Shown one piece after another: positions 7,879 to 16,072 of a stretch of 64,000 bases of DNA. The notes beneath the pieces were generated by a model that was not told where the DNA came from, did not search any database, and saw only the letters and a list, made by a program, of their open reading frames with translations. A program made the position numbers and the translations under genes. Within the stretch, counting starts at the first letter, position 1; each line of letters opens with the position of its first letter. This DNA comes from Sphingobium sp. BYY-5 (GTDB lineage: Bacteria; Pseudomonadota; Alphaproteobacteria; Sphingomonadales; Sphingomonadaceae): NCBI RefSeq assembly GCF_022758885.1, contig NZ_JALEBH010000001.1, forward strand, positions 1,984,001 to 2,048,000. The letters are read 5' to 3'.

Positions 7879-9123
7879 TCAGATGCGCGCGCCGGTGTTC
7901 CAGGTCGCGCGCCACTTGGCCTTGACCAGCGCCACGCCCAGGAAGGCGAGGATCGCCAGCCCCGCAAAGATCAGGAAGCCGGGCGCGAAGCTGCCGGTCA
8001 TCTGCTTGGCTAACCCCAGCGAACTGGCGAGGTAGAAGCCACCGACGCCGCCCGCCATGCCGACCAGCCCGGTCATGATGCCGATTTCCGCCTGGAAGCG
8101 CTGCGGCACGAGTTGGAAGACCGATCCGTTGCCGGTGCCCAGCGCCAGCATGGCCACCACGAACAGACCAAGAGCGCCCGCGAGGCTCGTCGCATAGGCG
8201 ACGCCCGCCAGCGCCAGCGCGGCGACGATATAGACGATCATCAGCGCCTTGACGCCGCCGATCCTGTCGGCCAGCGCGCCCCCCATCGGCCGCACCAGCG
8301 ACCCGGCGAACACACAGGCCGCGGTGCAATAGCCCGCGACGATCGGGGTCAGGCCGAACTGGTCGGTGAAGTAGATCGGCAGGGATGCGGCAAGACCCAC
8401 GAAACCGCCGAAGGTGACGGCGTAGAAGGCCATCAGCCACCAGGCGTCACCCTCCTTCAAGGGCTGGAAATAATCGATCATCTTTTTCGGCTCGGGCGCA
8501 TTGGGTGCGTCCTTCGCCATCAGCATATAGGCGACGAAGACGATCGTCAGCGGGATGCAGGCCAGGCCCAGCACCGCATTCCAGCCGAAGATCTTGGCCA
8601 GGACCGGCGCGAAGAGCGAGGCAAGCACCGTGCCCGAATTGCCCATGCCCGCAAGGCCCATCGCCTTGCCCTGATGTTCGGCCGGATACCAGCGGCTCGC
8701 CAGCGGAAGCGCGATCGCGAAGCTCGCCCCGGCAAAGCCCAGGATCACACCCAGCGCCAGCGTGCCGCCAAAGCTGTTGACGCCCATCACCCAGGCGGTG
8801 AACAAACCGGCGATGACGATCAACTGACTGATCGCGCCTGATAATTTCGGACCGATCCGATCGACCAGCAGGCCGTTGACGACGCGCAGCAGCGCGCCGG
8901 CCAAGGTCGGCGTCGCGACCATCAGCCCCTTTTCCGCCGGCGTCAGCATGAGCGTCTTGGAAATCATCGGCGCGAGCGGCCCAAGCAGCACCCACACCAT
9001 GAAAGCCAGGTCGAAATACAGGAATGCAGCGATCAAGGTCGGTGTGTGACCGGCCTTCCAGAAGCTTGTCGCGGGCGAAGACGCGGCGTCCTCTCCTTCG
9101 CGATCCCAATAAGCAGTTGCCAT
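7879..9123 (-). CDS. MFS nitrate/nitrite transporter
   Basis: This 414-residue inner-membrane protein has about 12 hydrophobic segments and the nitrate/nitrite porter pattern of the NarK/NasA-type major facilitator family: FYFDLAFMVW-like first helix, LGLAGMGNSG in helix 5, and GGxxGFYL near helix 10 with the nitrate-signature glycine-rich runs. It imports nitrate (and probably nitrite) for the reductases encoded downstream. The start MATAYWDREGE at 9123 is supported by GGGGG about 8 bases upstream. A longer open frame would run through the leader terminator. The G-rich nitrate signatures and operon position make the substrate likely. Confidence 0.92.
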   Translation of the reverse strand: MATAYWDREGEDAASSPATSFWKAGHTPTLIAAFLYFDLAFMVWVLLGPLAPMISKTLMLTPAEKGLMVATPTLAGALLRVVNGLLVDRIGPKLSGAISQLIVIAGLFTAWVMGVNSFGGTLALGVILGFAGASFAIALPLASRWYPAEHQGKAMGLAGMGNSGTVLASLFAPVLAKIFGWNAVLGLACIPLTIVFVAYMLMAKDAPNAPEPKKMIDYFQPLKEGDAWWLMAFYAVTFGGFVGLAASLPIYFTDQFGLTPIVAGYCTAACVFAGSLVRPMGGALADRIGGVKALMIVYIVAALALAGVAYATSLAGALGLFVVAMLALGTGNGSVFQLVPQRFQAEIGIMTGLVGMAGGVGGFYLASSLGLAKQMTGSFAPGFLIFAGLAILAFLGVALVKAKWRATWNTGARI

Positions 9124-9155
9124 GTGACGTCCCCCAATAAACGGAAATGGACACG

Positions 9156-9208
9156 AAAAAAGCCGCAGCCCGGACGACACCCATGGGGTATGCCCGGTCA
9201 GCGGCTTT
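9156..9208 (-). terminator. Leader terminator (attenuator) upstream of the nitrate transporter
   Basis: On the minus strand the stem AAAGCCGC (9201-9208) pairs with GCGGCTTT (9159-9166), with further pairing inside, and runs into six consecutive T. It lies ~33 bases before the transporter ATG, so expression needs antitermination, as for the nirB leader. Confidence 0.8.
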
Positions 9209-9235
9209 GCTGCGAAATCTGGTGAGAACACGCGA

Positions 9236-9282
9236 TCCCCACCTTGGGACGGCGCATCCGGATAAGCGCGCTTCGTCGCGCG
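9236..9282 (-). promoter_or_regulatory. Tandem hexaloop hairpins (ANTAR/NasT target) upstream of the nitrate transporter
   Basis: Hairpin 2 (9236-9249) has stem UCCC/GGGA and loop AAGGUG, with the ANTAR-typical A1 and G4. Hairpin 1 (9267-9282) has stem CGCGC/GCGCG and loop GACGAA, which keeps G4 but has G at position 1, a deviation from the rule. Placed directly before the terminator at 9156-9208, this repeats the architecture of the nirB leader. NasT binding is inferred. Confidence 0.7.
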
Positions 9283-9290
9283 ACTCCTAT

Positions 9291-9319
9291 ATCATCTCGC
9301 GATTCGCTTCATGTTGCAA
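9291..9319 (-). promoter_or_regulatory. Candidate promoter for the transporter leader
   Basis: TTGCAA (9314-9319) and GATGAT (9291-9296) on the minus strand are spaced by 17 bases, each matching four of six consensus positions. The expected start (~9284) falls just before the first leader hairpin, the same layout as at nirB. No sigma-54 -24/-12 motif was recognised here. Confidence 0.35.
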
Positions 9320-9378
9320 GGCACAAAATTCGGTGCAGTTTCAGGGGATGCGTAACTTCGGGTCATTCCGCCGGCAAC

Positions 9379-10593
9379 TCACCGCACCGGCACGAATCCC
9401 GCCAGAAACTCCTCGATCTGCTCCGGATCGAACACCCGTCCGTCGAAGAAGCGATCCGGTCCCAAGGTCAACTCCCCCCGGCGCGATCCCACCGCCAGCG
9501 GCAGGTTGACCGCGCCTTCCACCTTCATGCTCGCGCCCGGCATCGGCATGTCGCTGTTCGCCAGCGCGCGGCGGAAGATATCGGGGCGGAACACCGCGCC
9601 CGCCTTTGCTGCGGTTGCGGCATCATGGTCGACCATGTTCCACCGCACGAGCTGCGAATAGAGCCACAGCGCCTGGCTGCGCCAGGGAAAGGGCGTCGCT
9701 TCCCGGCTGAACAGCATGAAATCGGGATTGGCGATCGCCGCCTCCCCCGCCCGCGCCACGATCTGCCCGCTCAACGCCCGCCCAATCAGTTCGGCCGGCT
9801 GGTCGACATAGCGCGGATCGGCCAGCAGGTCGGCCAGCGCGGCATGATTGGCCGGATCGTCACACCAGGCCGCCGCCCGCGCCAGCGCGCGCAGCAGCCG
9901 GTCGACGGTATCGAGATTTTCCTCCAGCCAGGCTTCGCGGAAGGCCAGCACCTTCTCCACCCCGCGCCGCCAGATGCGCTCGCCGATCGCCACCGTTTCG
10001 GCCAGCCCCGCCTCAACCGCGGCGCTGCCCCAGGGTTCGCCGGCGATGAAACCGTCAATCTCGCCCGCGCGCATCGCTTCCACCGTCAGCGACGGCGGCA
10101 ACACGCGCAACACCACATCCCTGTCCGGATCGACGCCCGCACTCGCCAGCCAGTAGCGCAGCATGATCGCATGGCTGGAAAAGCGGTGAACAACACCGAT
10201 CACCGGCTTGCGCCGCCACAGTCCGATCGCGGTGGCAAAATCATGCGCAGTGCCCAGCGGGTCAGCCAGCCGCGCCGCGACATCCGGCTCCAGCGCCTTG
10301 GCGAAATCACTCGCCATCACCAGCATATTGCCGTTGACGCCCAGCTTGTAGGGCGCAGCCAGCGCGGCGGGCTGCTGGCTCAGCCCCAGCGTCACCGCCA
10401 CGGCCAGCGGCGCCAGCATCTGCGCGGCGTGAACCTGACCGAACACCAGCCGGTCGCGCACCGTCGCCCAGCTCGTCGTGCGGATGAGGTCGAGGTTCAG
10501 CCCTTCGGCTTCCGCAAACCCCTTCTCGCGCGCCGCCACCAGCACGGCGGCGTCGTTCAGCGGCAGGAAGGCGATCTTCACATTCGTCGTCAT
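9379..10593 (-). CDS. nasS: Nitrate-sensing periplasmic-binding-like protein NasS
   Basis: This 404-residue protein is of the NrtA/CmpA nitrate-binding fold (opens MTTNVKIAFLPLNDAAVLVAA; contains SSHAIMLRYWLA and FIAGEPWG). It has no signal peptide or lipobox, so it should stay in the cytoplasm. In the NasS-NasT system described in Azotobacter, Pseudomonas, Paracoccus and Bradyrhizobium, NasS holds NasT inactive and releases it when nitrate or nitrite binds. The gene overlaps nasT by four bases (ATGA), as expected for a translationally coupled sensor-regulator pair, and precedes the two NasT-type leaders. Confidence 0.92.
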   Translation of the reverse strand: MTTNVKIAFLPLNDAAVLVAAREKGFAEAEGLNLDLIRTTSWATVRDRLVFGQVHAAQMLAPLAVAVTLGLSQQPAALAAPYKLGVNGNMLVMASDFAKALEPDVAARLADPLGTAHDFATAIGLWRRKPVIGVVHRFSSHAIMLRYWLASAGVDPDRDVVLRVLPPSLTVEAMRAGEIDGFIAGEPWGSAAVEAGLAETVAIGERIWRRGVEKVLAFREAWLEENLDTVDRLLRALARAAAWCDDPANHAALADLLADPRYVDQPAELIGRALSGQIVARAGEAAIANPDFMLFSREATPFPWRSQALWLYSQLVRWNMVDHDAATAAKAGAVFRPDIFRRALANSDMPMPGASMKVEGAVNLPLAVGSRRGELTLGPDRFFDGRVFDPEQIEEFLAGFVPVR

Positions 10594-11171
10594 AGGCCTC
10601 CCCCCAGCAGGTCGCTGGCGGTGATGACCGCCTGCGCCACGTCCACGATTTTCTTGCCCTGGTTCATCGCGCCCGACCGCAACAGCGCATAGGCGTCCTG
10701 TTCGGACAGGTTGCGCTGGTTCATCAGGATCGACTTGGCGCGGTCGATGATCTTGCGATCGGACAGGGCGGTGCGCGCCTCGTCCAGTTCCGCCTGGATC
10801 TTGGCGAAGGCGTTGAAGCGCCGCACCGCTAGTTCCAGCACCGGCTTCACCCGCTCCTTGCGCAGGCCGTCGACGACATAGGCGGACACGCCTGCATCGA
10901 TCGCCGCGCCGATCATACCGTCGTCGGACTGGTCCACGAACATGGCGATCGGCCGGGCGAGCGCGCGGCTGACGGTCAGCATCTCTTCCAGCGTGTCGCG
11001 GCTGGGGCTGCCCAGGTCCATCAGCACGACGTCAGGGGCCATGCGTTCAAGCCGCGCGACGAACGCGCCGCGCGGGGGGACGATATGGATATCGTCATAG
11101 CCCGCCTCGCGCAGCCCTTCCTCCAGGACGGTCGCGCGCAGCCCGCTGTCGTCGATGATGACGATTCGCAT
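10590..11171 (-). CDS. nasT: ANTAR-domain response regulator/antiterminator NasT
   Basis: The 193-residue protein has a receiver-like domain (residues ~1-120; IVIIDDSGLR, DVVLMDLGSPSRD) and a C-terminal ANTAR domain (~130-190; AKSILMNQRNLSEQDAYALLRSGAM-type sequence). NasT-type proteins bind dual-hexaloop leader RNA and prevent formation of the intrinsic terminator. The two candidate targets in this window are at 9236-9282 and 6463-6517. AGGG lies just upstream of the ATG. It is the first gene of the minus-strand nasTS pair. As an inference, it autonomously controls the whole nitrate block in response to NasS. Confidence 0.94.
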   Translation of the reverse strand: MRIVIIDDSGLRATVLEEGLREAGYDDIHIVPPRGAFVARLERMAPDVVLMDLGSPSRDTLEEMLTVSRALARPIAMFVDQSDDGMIGAAIDAGVSAYVVDGLRKERVKPVLELAVRRFNAFAKIQAELDEARTALSDRKIIDRAKSILMNQRNLSEQDAYALLRSGAMNQGKKIVDVAQAVITASDLLGGGL

Positions 11172-11231
11172 CTACCCTGCCTCTTTTGCCCCGTAACTGA
11201 CCGCGATGCTGCGCCGCGTCAATCGGGGGGC

Positions 11232-12572
11232 TTAGGCCGGCAGCACCAGGCTGGCTTCCAGCCCGCCTTCCGGCCGGTTGGCGAGGCGCAGTTCGCCCCG
11301 ATGTTCGGCCATGATCGCGCGAACGAGCGCCAAACCCAGCCCAGCCCCGCCCGTCTCACGATTGCGCGATCCTTCCAGCCGGGTGAACGGTTCCAGCATC
11401 TCTTCCATGCGATCCTCGGCAATGCCGGGGCCTTCGTCCGCGACGGCGATGCGGATCAGGCCGTCTTCATGCAGCACCGACACATGGGCGCGCTCGCCAT
11501 AGACGATCGCATTCTCGATCAGGTTGCGCAGCGCGCGACGGATCTGTTGTGGCCGCGCGAAGGCGACGGCGCGGTCGCTGTCCGTCATTGTCACCGGCGA
11601 TCCCAGCTCGATGAAATCCTCCACCACCGCGTCGGCGAGCGCGGCAAGATCGACCTTCTGCGGATGTTCGGTGCTGCGCCCGGCGCGGGCGAGCGAGAGG
11701 ATATCCTCCAGCATCCGGTTCATTTCGTCGATCGTTTCGGACATGCGGGCGCGCTCCCCCTCATCCTCCACCGATTCGGTGCGGACGCGCAGCGAAGCGA
11801 GCGGGGTGCGCAGATCATGACCGATCGCGCCCAGCATCCGGTCCTTCTCATCCAGCATGGCGATGATCCGACCACGCATGGCGTTGAAGGCCATGGTAAG
11901 GTCGCGCACGTCGCCCGGCCCCCGCTCGTCCACCGCATCGGCCGCGCCCGTCCTGGCGAATTGCTGGGCGGAGCCGGTAAGCTGCTTTAAGGGGCGGGCC
12001 AGGCGGCGTCCGACCCAAAGCAGGGGCAGCAGGACGATGGCGTAGAGGATAAGTGTCTGACCGATCAGCCATCCGCCAAAGTGCGGCGATCGGTTGCCGC
12101 CGCGCGCCTGCGTCACCACCCATTTGCCAGGTTCATATTCCGCCGCCAGCGTCAGGCGCGCGACGCGGTTATTGGGCTGCCAGTCGCCGCTGGCCCGCAT
12201 CCTTATCCTTTCCCAGCGGCGCAACGGCCGCTCCGCTTCGTCCTGCGCCACGCGCACGGTCAGGATGGGCAGGCCGATATCCTCGAACATCGCCACGGCG
12301 CGTTTCTCTATGTCGGGCCGCGCCCGTCCCGCAAGAACGGGCATGGTCTGTACGAAGCGCGCCCGCGCGCGGTCTGGACCAGGCCGGTCGGGCCGGTTGT
12401 CGAGCGCATCGACGACGCGATAGACCACGGGCGCCGTCTGGCCGGTCAGTTCCAGCCGGGTCCGTTCCCGGAACAACAGGGCGAAATTGATCGCCTGCGC
12501 CACGAACAGGGCGATCGCGACCAGCAGGATGATCTGGCCGACCAGGCTTTGTGGCCAGAGGCGCAGGCGCAT
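11232..12572 (-). CDS. Membrane sensor histidine kinase (EnvZ/OmpR-type system)
   Basis: The kinase is 446 residues long. An N-terminal transmembrane helix (ILLVAIALFVAQAINFALLF) is followed by a periplasmic sensing region (~30-165), a second helix (LILYAIVLLPLLWVG), HAMP, the H-box GHDLRTPLASL, N-box NLIENAIVYG and G-boxes DEGPGIAED and GGAGLGLAL. All catalytic boxes are intact. The ATG overlaps the TGA of the upstream response regulator (TGATG at 12572), so the pair is coupled. The stimulus is unknown. It is directly downstream of nothing else on its strand except nasT, 60 bases on, but the two systems look independent. Confidence 0.92.
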   Translation of the reverse strand: MRLRLWPQSLVGQIILLVAIALFVAQAINFALLFRERTRLELTGQTAPVVYRVVDALDNRPDRPGPDRARARFVQTMPVLAGRARPDIEKRAVAMFEDIGLPILTVRVAQDEAERPLRRWERIRMRASGDWQPNNRVARLTLAAEYEPGKWVVTQARGGNRSPHFGGWLIGQTLILYAIVLLPLLWVGRRLARPLKQLTGSAQQFARTGAADAVDERGPGDVRDLTMAFNAMRGRIIAMLDEKDRMLGAIGHDLRTPLASLRVRTESVEDEGERARMSETIDEMNRMLEDILSLARAGRSTEHPQKVDLAALADAVVEDFIELGSPVTMTDSDRAVAFARPQQIRRALRNLIENAIVYGERAHVSVLHEDGLIRIAVADEGPGIAEDRMEEMLEPFTRLEGSRNRETGGAGLGLALVRAIMAEHRGELRLANRPEGGLEASLVLPA

Positions 12573-13294
12573 CACAGCTTCCGCACCTCCGCCGACAGGG
12601 TGTAGCCCCCGCCCCAAACCGTCTTGATGAGCGTGGGGGCCTTGGGGTCCGGCTCGATCTTCTTGCGCAGGCGGCTGATCTGATTGTCGATCGCCCGGTC
12701 GAAAGCATTGGCTTCGCGCCCCTGGGTGATGTCGAGCAACTGGTCCCGGCTCAGCACCTGATTGGGGCGCGTGGCGAAGGCGAGCATGAGATTATATTCG
12801 GCGGTCGACAGCGGCAGCGAGACGCCCTCGCTATCCACCAACGTGCGCTCCTGCGACTTGAGCAGCCAGCCGGCAAAGGCGTAGGTCGCGCCATCGGGCG
12901 CGGTGACGCGCTGGCCGCCGGTGGCGACGCGGCGGAAGATCACCTTGATGCGGGCGACCAGTTCGCGCGGGGAAAAGGGTTTCAGCACATAATCGTCCGC
13001 GCCCATCTCCAGCCCGACGATGCGGTCGGTCTCCTCCGACCTGGCGGTCAGCAGGATCACCGGTATCTCGCTCGTCTCGCGAATATAGCGACAGAGCGAC
13101 AGGCCATCCTCGCCCGGCATCATGATGTCGAGGATGACCAGGTCGATCGCGCTGGCGGCGAGCCGCAGCCGTGCGTCGGCAGCATTTTCGACTGCGGTGA
13201 CGCGAAAGCCGTTGCGTGACAGATATTGCGCCAGCGGTTCGCGGATCGAACGCTCGTCATCGACGAGCAGCAGATGGGGGCGGTCGGTCATCAT
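12572..13294 (-). CDS. OmpR-family response regulator
   Basis: A receiver domain (residues 1-120: LLVDDERSI, phospho-acceptor D in VILDIMMPGEDG, K in VLKPFSPRE) is joined to an OmpR/PhoB winged helix (140-240: LSTAEYNLMLAFATRPNQVL, RKKIEPDP, VWGGGYTL). The length of 240 residues is normal. It is transcribed first, with the histidine kinase overlapping its stop codon. There is no strong ribosome binding site, and the start could be the second of two adjacent ATGs (13291). Target genes cannot be read from the sequence. Confidence 0.92.
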   Translation of the reverse strand: MMTDRPHLLLVDDERSIREPLAQYLSRNGFRVTAVENAADARLRLAASAIDLVILDIMMPGEDGLSLCRYIRETSEIPVILLTARSEETDRIVGLEMGADDYVLKPFSPRELVARIKVIFRRVATGGQRVTAPDGATYAFAGWLLKSQERTLVDSEGVSLPLSTAEYNLMLAFATRPNQVLSRDQLLDITQGREANAFDRAIDNQISRLRKKIEPDPKAPTLIKTVWGGGYTLSAEVRKL

Positions 13295-13405
13295 GTCTGT
13301 CTGTCACGGCTTTCCGGAGGTTGGAAGGGCGAAGGCAGGGGACAACTGGTAACCACCCATCGGCTGCCTACGCCTATGCATATGACTCATCATAATAAAC
13401 TCACT

Positions 13406-13471
13406 GTTCCCCGGCGAAGGCCGGGGTCCAGATCGGACGTTAGAGCTGGACCCCGGCCTTCGCCGGGGAAC
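13406..13471. repeat. Intergenic inverted repeat (CCGGCGAAGGCCGG type)
   Basis: The arms GTTCCCCGGCGAAGGCCGGG and CCCGGCCTTCGCCGGGGAAC face each other over a short loop, giving a ~28-bp stem. It lies between the response regulator and the EF-hand gene, 19 bases after the latter's stop on the minus strand, and may act as its transcription end, although no T-run follows. Confidence 0.85.
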
Positions 13472-13490
13472 CAATCGACACAAGTTGGTA

Positions 13491-14147
13491 TCAGTCGTCG
13501 GCGGGCGGGGGCGGAACATTGCGACCATGGCCGCGACCGCCCATCGAGCCGCGCATCTGGGGGCGCGCGGCCTTCAGCTCATCGGCGGTGACGAAGCCGT
13601 CCTTGTTGGTGTCCGCCTTGTCGAACAGGGCGAGCGGACGGGCCATGAACTCGGCCTTGGTGACGGTGCCGTCCTTGTCCGCATCGCCGAAGCCGCCCGG
13701 ACCGCCGTGCATCATGCCACGACCGGGGCCGCCATGACGACGCCCGCGCCAGCCGCGCCCTTCGGGACCGCCACCCTCGGCGCGCTTTTCGGCGCGCGCC
13801 TGATAGCCGGCGGTGAATTCGGCCTTGCTGATCTGTCCATTTTTATCGGTGTCGAGCGCTGCAAAGCGTTCGTCGAGGCGCTGCTGGCGGCGGAGATCGC
13901 GATCCTTCCGGGTCAGTTGGCCGTCATGATCGACGTCCAGCTTGGCGAAGCGGGCTTCGAGCGCGGCGGTGAGTTCCGCCTTGCTGATCTTGCCGTCCTT
14001 GTTGGTGTCGGCCTGTTCCATCAGGCCGCCACGCGGACCGCGGGGGCCGCCATCAGCGCCGGGCTGGGCGAAGGCAAGGTGGGCGGCCGCAAGACCGCCG
14101 ATGAACAGCGATCCGACCGCGACGGAAATCCTATATTTGCGGGGCAT
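13491..14147 (-). CDS. Secreted EF-hand calcium-binding protein
   Basis: The 218-residue protein starts with a signal peptide (MPRKYRISVAVGSLFIGGL..., cleavage near HLAFAQ), which places it in the periplasm or outside the cell. Five EF-hand loops are readable: DTNKDGKISKAE, DVDHDGQLTRKD, DTDKNGQISKAE, DADKDGTVTKAE and DTNKDGFVTADE. A Gly/Arg/His-rich linker (~120-150) separates loops 3 and 4, and a P-rich tail ends the protein. All loops keep D1, D3, G6 and E/D12, so calcium binding is likely. AAGGAAG upstream of 14147 fixes the start over a longer open frame that would run into a repeat. Function beyond calcium binding is unknown. Confidence 0.88.
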   Translation of the reverse strand: MPRKYRISVAVGSLFIGGLAAAHLAFAQPGADGGPRGPRGGLMEQADTNKDGKISKAELTAALEARFAKLDVDHDGQLTRKDRDLRRQQRLDERFAALDTDKNGQISKAEFTAGYQARAEKRAEGGGPEGRGWRGRRHGGPGRGMMHGGPGGFGDADKDGTVTKAEFMARPLALFDKADTNKDGFVTADELKAARPQMRGSMGGRGHGRNVPPPPADD

Positions 14148-14284
14148 GTCAGTCTTCCTTTGCAAGGTCATCCCGAACGGCTGTCCGCCGTCCTTGAAGA
14201 CGCATATGCAGGGAAGTTGTCCCGCAGATATGTCATAGCGACCGCTTGTTTGTCGCGAATTGTAACGGCGCCATTCCAACTTTC

Positions 14285-14374
14285 CGTCATTCCCGCGCAG
14301 GCGGGAACCCATCTCCTGACCTTTCACCCAGATGCCCGGTGGGAAGATGGGTCCCCGCCTGCGCGGGGATGACG
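14285..14374. repeat. Intergenic inverted repeat (CATTCCCGCGCAGGCGGG type)
   Basis: The outer arms GTCATTCCCGCGCAGGCGGG and CCCCGCCTGCGCGGGGATGAC enclose an inner pair CCCATCT/AGATGGG. It is located between the EF-hand gene and the argG stop codon and could form a strong hairpin at the end of argG transcripts. This type is widespread in sphingomonad intergenic DNA. Confidence 0.85.
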
Positions 14375-14383
14375 ATGAGCTGT

Positions 14384-15613
14384 TTACCGGTCGCGGCGAC
14401 CCAGCAGGCGCAAGCGCAGCGCGTTCAGCTTGATGAAGCCCGCCGCGTCGCGCTGGTCATAGGCGCCCGCATCATCCTCGAAGGTCACAACCTTCTCGCT
14501 GTAGAGCGAATAGGGCGACTTGCGGCCGACGACATAGACGCCGCCCTTGTAGAGCTTGAGGCGCACCGTACCCGTCACCTTCTCCTGGCTGTAATCGATC
14601 GCGGCCTGGAGCATCTCGCGCTCAGGCGAGAACCAGAAGCCGTTATAGATCAGCTCGGCATATTTGGGCGCCAGCTCGTCCTTGAGGTGCGCGGCGCCGC
14701 GATCGAGCGTCAATTGCTCGATGCCGCGATGGGCGAGGTGATAGATGGTGCCACCCGGCGTTTCATACATGCCGCGCGACTTCATGCCGACGAAGCGGTT
14801 TTCAACCAGGTCGAGGCGGCCGATGCCATGCTTGCGGCCATAGTCGTTGAGCGTTTCGAGCAGGGTCGCGGGCGACATGCCGACGCCGTTGATCGCGACA
14901 CCGTCGCCACGCTCGAAATCGATGGTGATATATTCGGGCGCGTCGGGCGCATCCTCCGGGTTCACCGTGCGCGAGTAGACATAATCCGGGGTTTCTTCCC
15001 ACGGATCTTCCAGCACCTTACCCTCGGAGCTGGTGTGCAGCATGTTCGCGTCGGTCGAGAACGGGCTTTCGCCACGCTTGTCGCGGGGAATCGGGATCTG
15101 GTGCTTTTCGGCGAATTCGATCAGCTTGGTGCGGCTGGCCAGATCCCATTCGCGCCAGGGGGCGATCACTTTGATATCGGGGGCGAGGCCATAATAGCCC
15201 AGTTCAAAGCGGACCTGATCGTTACCCTTGCCGGTCGCGCCGTGGGACACGGCATCGGCGCCCACTTGTCTGGCGATCTCGATCTGGCGCTTGGCGATCA
15301 GCGGACGAGCGATCGAGGTGCCGAGCAAGTAGAGGCCTTCATAGAGCGCGTTGGAGCGCATCATCGGGAAGACATAATCCTTTACGAACTCCTCGCGCAG
15401 GTCGTCGATGAAGATATGCTCTTCCTTGACGCCCATCAGGCGCGCCTTGGCGCGAGCGGGTTCCAGTTCCTCGCCCTGCCCCAGATCGGCGGTGAAGGTC
15501 ACGACCTCGCACTGGTAGGTCTGCTGCAGCCATTTCAGGATCACGCTGGTATCGAGACCACCGGAAAAGGCGAGGACGATGCGATTGATCTTGTCTGAAG
15601 TGGGAGCTGACAT
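14384..15613 (-). CDS. argG: Argininosuccinate synthase
   Basis: ArgG joins citrulline and aspartate with ATP in arginine synthesis (cytoplasm). It has 409 residues, the usual length. The P-loop-like ATP-pyrophosphatase motif [10 protein letters not shown] lies at residues ~14-23. [13 protein letters not shown] and SPFSTDANM, both typical of the family, follow. The start [11 protein letters not shown] at 15613 is used, because an upstream extension is rich in Arg/Ser and unlike the family. It is a single gene on the minus strand bordered by the inverted repeat at 14285-14374. The 150 bases upstream (15614-15764) hold no other gene and presumably the promoter. Confidence 0.97.
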   Translation of the reverse strand: MSAPTSDKINRIVLAFSGGLDTSVILKWLQQTYQCEVVTFTADLGQGEELEPARAKARLMGVKEEHIFIDDLREEFVKDYVFPMMRSNALYEGLYLLGTSIARPLIAKRQIEIARQVGADAVSHGATGKGNDQVRFELGYYGLAPDIKVIAPWREWDLASRTKLIEFAEKHQIPIPRDKRGESPFSTDANMLHTSSEGKVLEDPWEETPDYVYSRTVNPEDAPDAPEYITIDFERGDGVAINGVGMSPATLLETLNDYGRKHGIGRLDLVENRFVGMKSRGMYETPGGTIYHLAHRGIEQLTLDRGAAHLKDELAPKYAELIYNGFWFSPEREMLQAAIDYSQEKVTGTVRLKLYKGGVYVVGRKSPYSLYSEKVVTFEDDAGAYDQRDAAGFIKLNALRLRLLGRRDR

Positions 15614-15764
15614 GGGCTGGCGACTCTTTTCGTGCAGGAAGGACGCGGAAATGATGCGCGCGCCCGGTATCAGGCAAGCCGCCAAAGCGCAACCGGACAG
15701 AAAGAGAGGCGGATGGCTTCATGCCGCTCCGGCGATCGCAACGCCGGCGGGGCGGAGGACGCCA

Positions 15765-15983
15765 TCAGCATGGCTCGACAGGATGGCCTTCGCCCGCATC
15801 GTCGCCCTTCTTTTCCAGCCGCGCGCCGTCCAGCAGCGCAGCCCGCTTCTGTTCTGCCGCGGAATCGGCGGCTCGCTGCGCCTTGGTGCGACCGAACTTC
15901 GCGCGGTTGGCGTCCGCCTGGTTCAGCTTGTCGGCGCGCGCTTTCGCCTTGCGGGCCTGGCGCAGATTGATGACGTTGCTCAT
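15765..15983 (-). CDS. DUF4169 family small protein
   Basis: This 72-residue, highly charged protein opens with MSNVINLRQARKAKARADK and contains AKFGRTKAQR, the recognisable core of DUF4169, a family found mainly in alphaproteobacteria. The middle is Ala/Lys/Arg-rich and probably a long helix. No signal peptide or membrane segment is present. The function is unknown. It is divergent from the LacI-type regulator at 16073. The ATG at 15983 is the first codon of the conserved part. Confidence 0.8.
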   Translation of the reverse strand: MSNVINLRQARKAKARADKLNQADANRAKFGRTKAQRAADSAAEQKRAALLDGARLEKKGDDAGEGHPVEPC

Positions 15984-16072
15984 CGTTATAGTATTAGACG
16001 GGGCCTTCCACCTTGCCAACAGGCCCGAAAACCGGGCATGACAACCTTTTCCCACGTTCCGAGCCAAGGTCT

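Noticed and set aside
9244..10692. 482-codon plus-strand frame opposite nasS
   Set aside because: It is antisense to a well-supported NasS. Composition is His/Arg/Gln-rich, typical of shadow frames.
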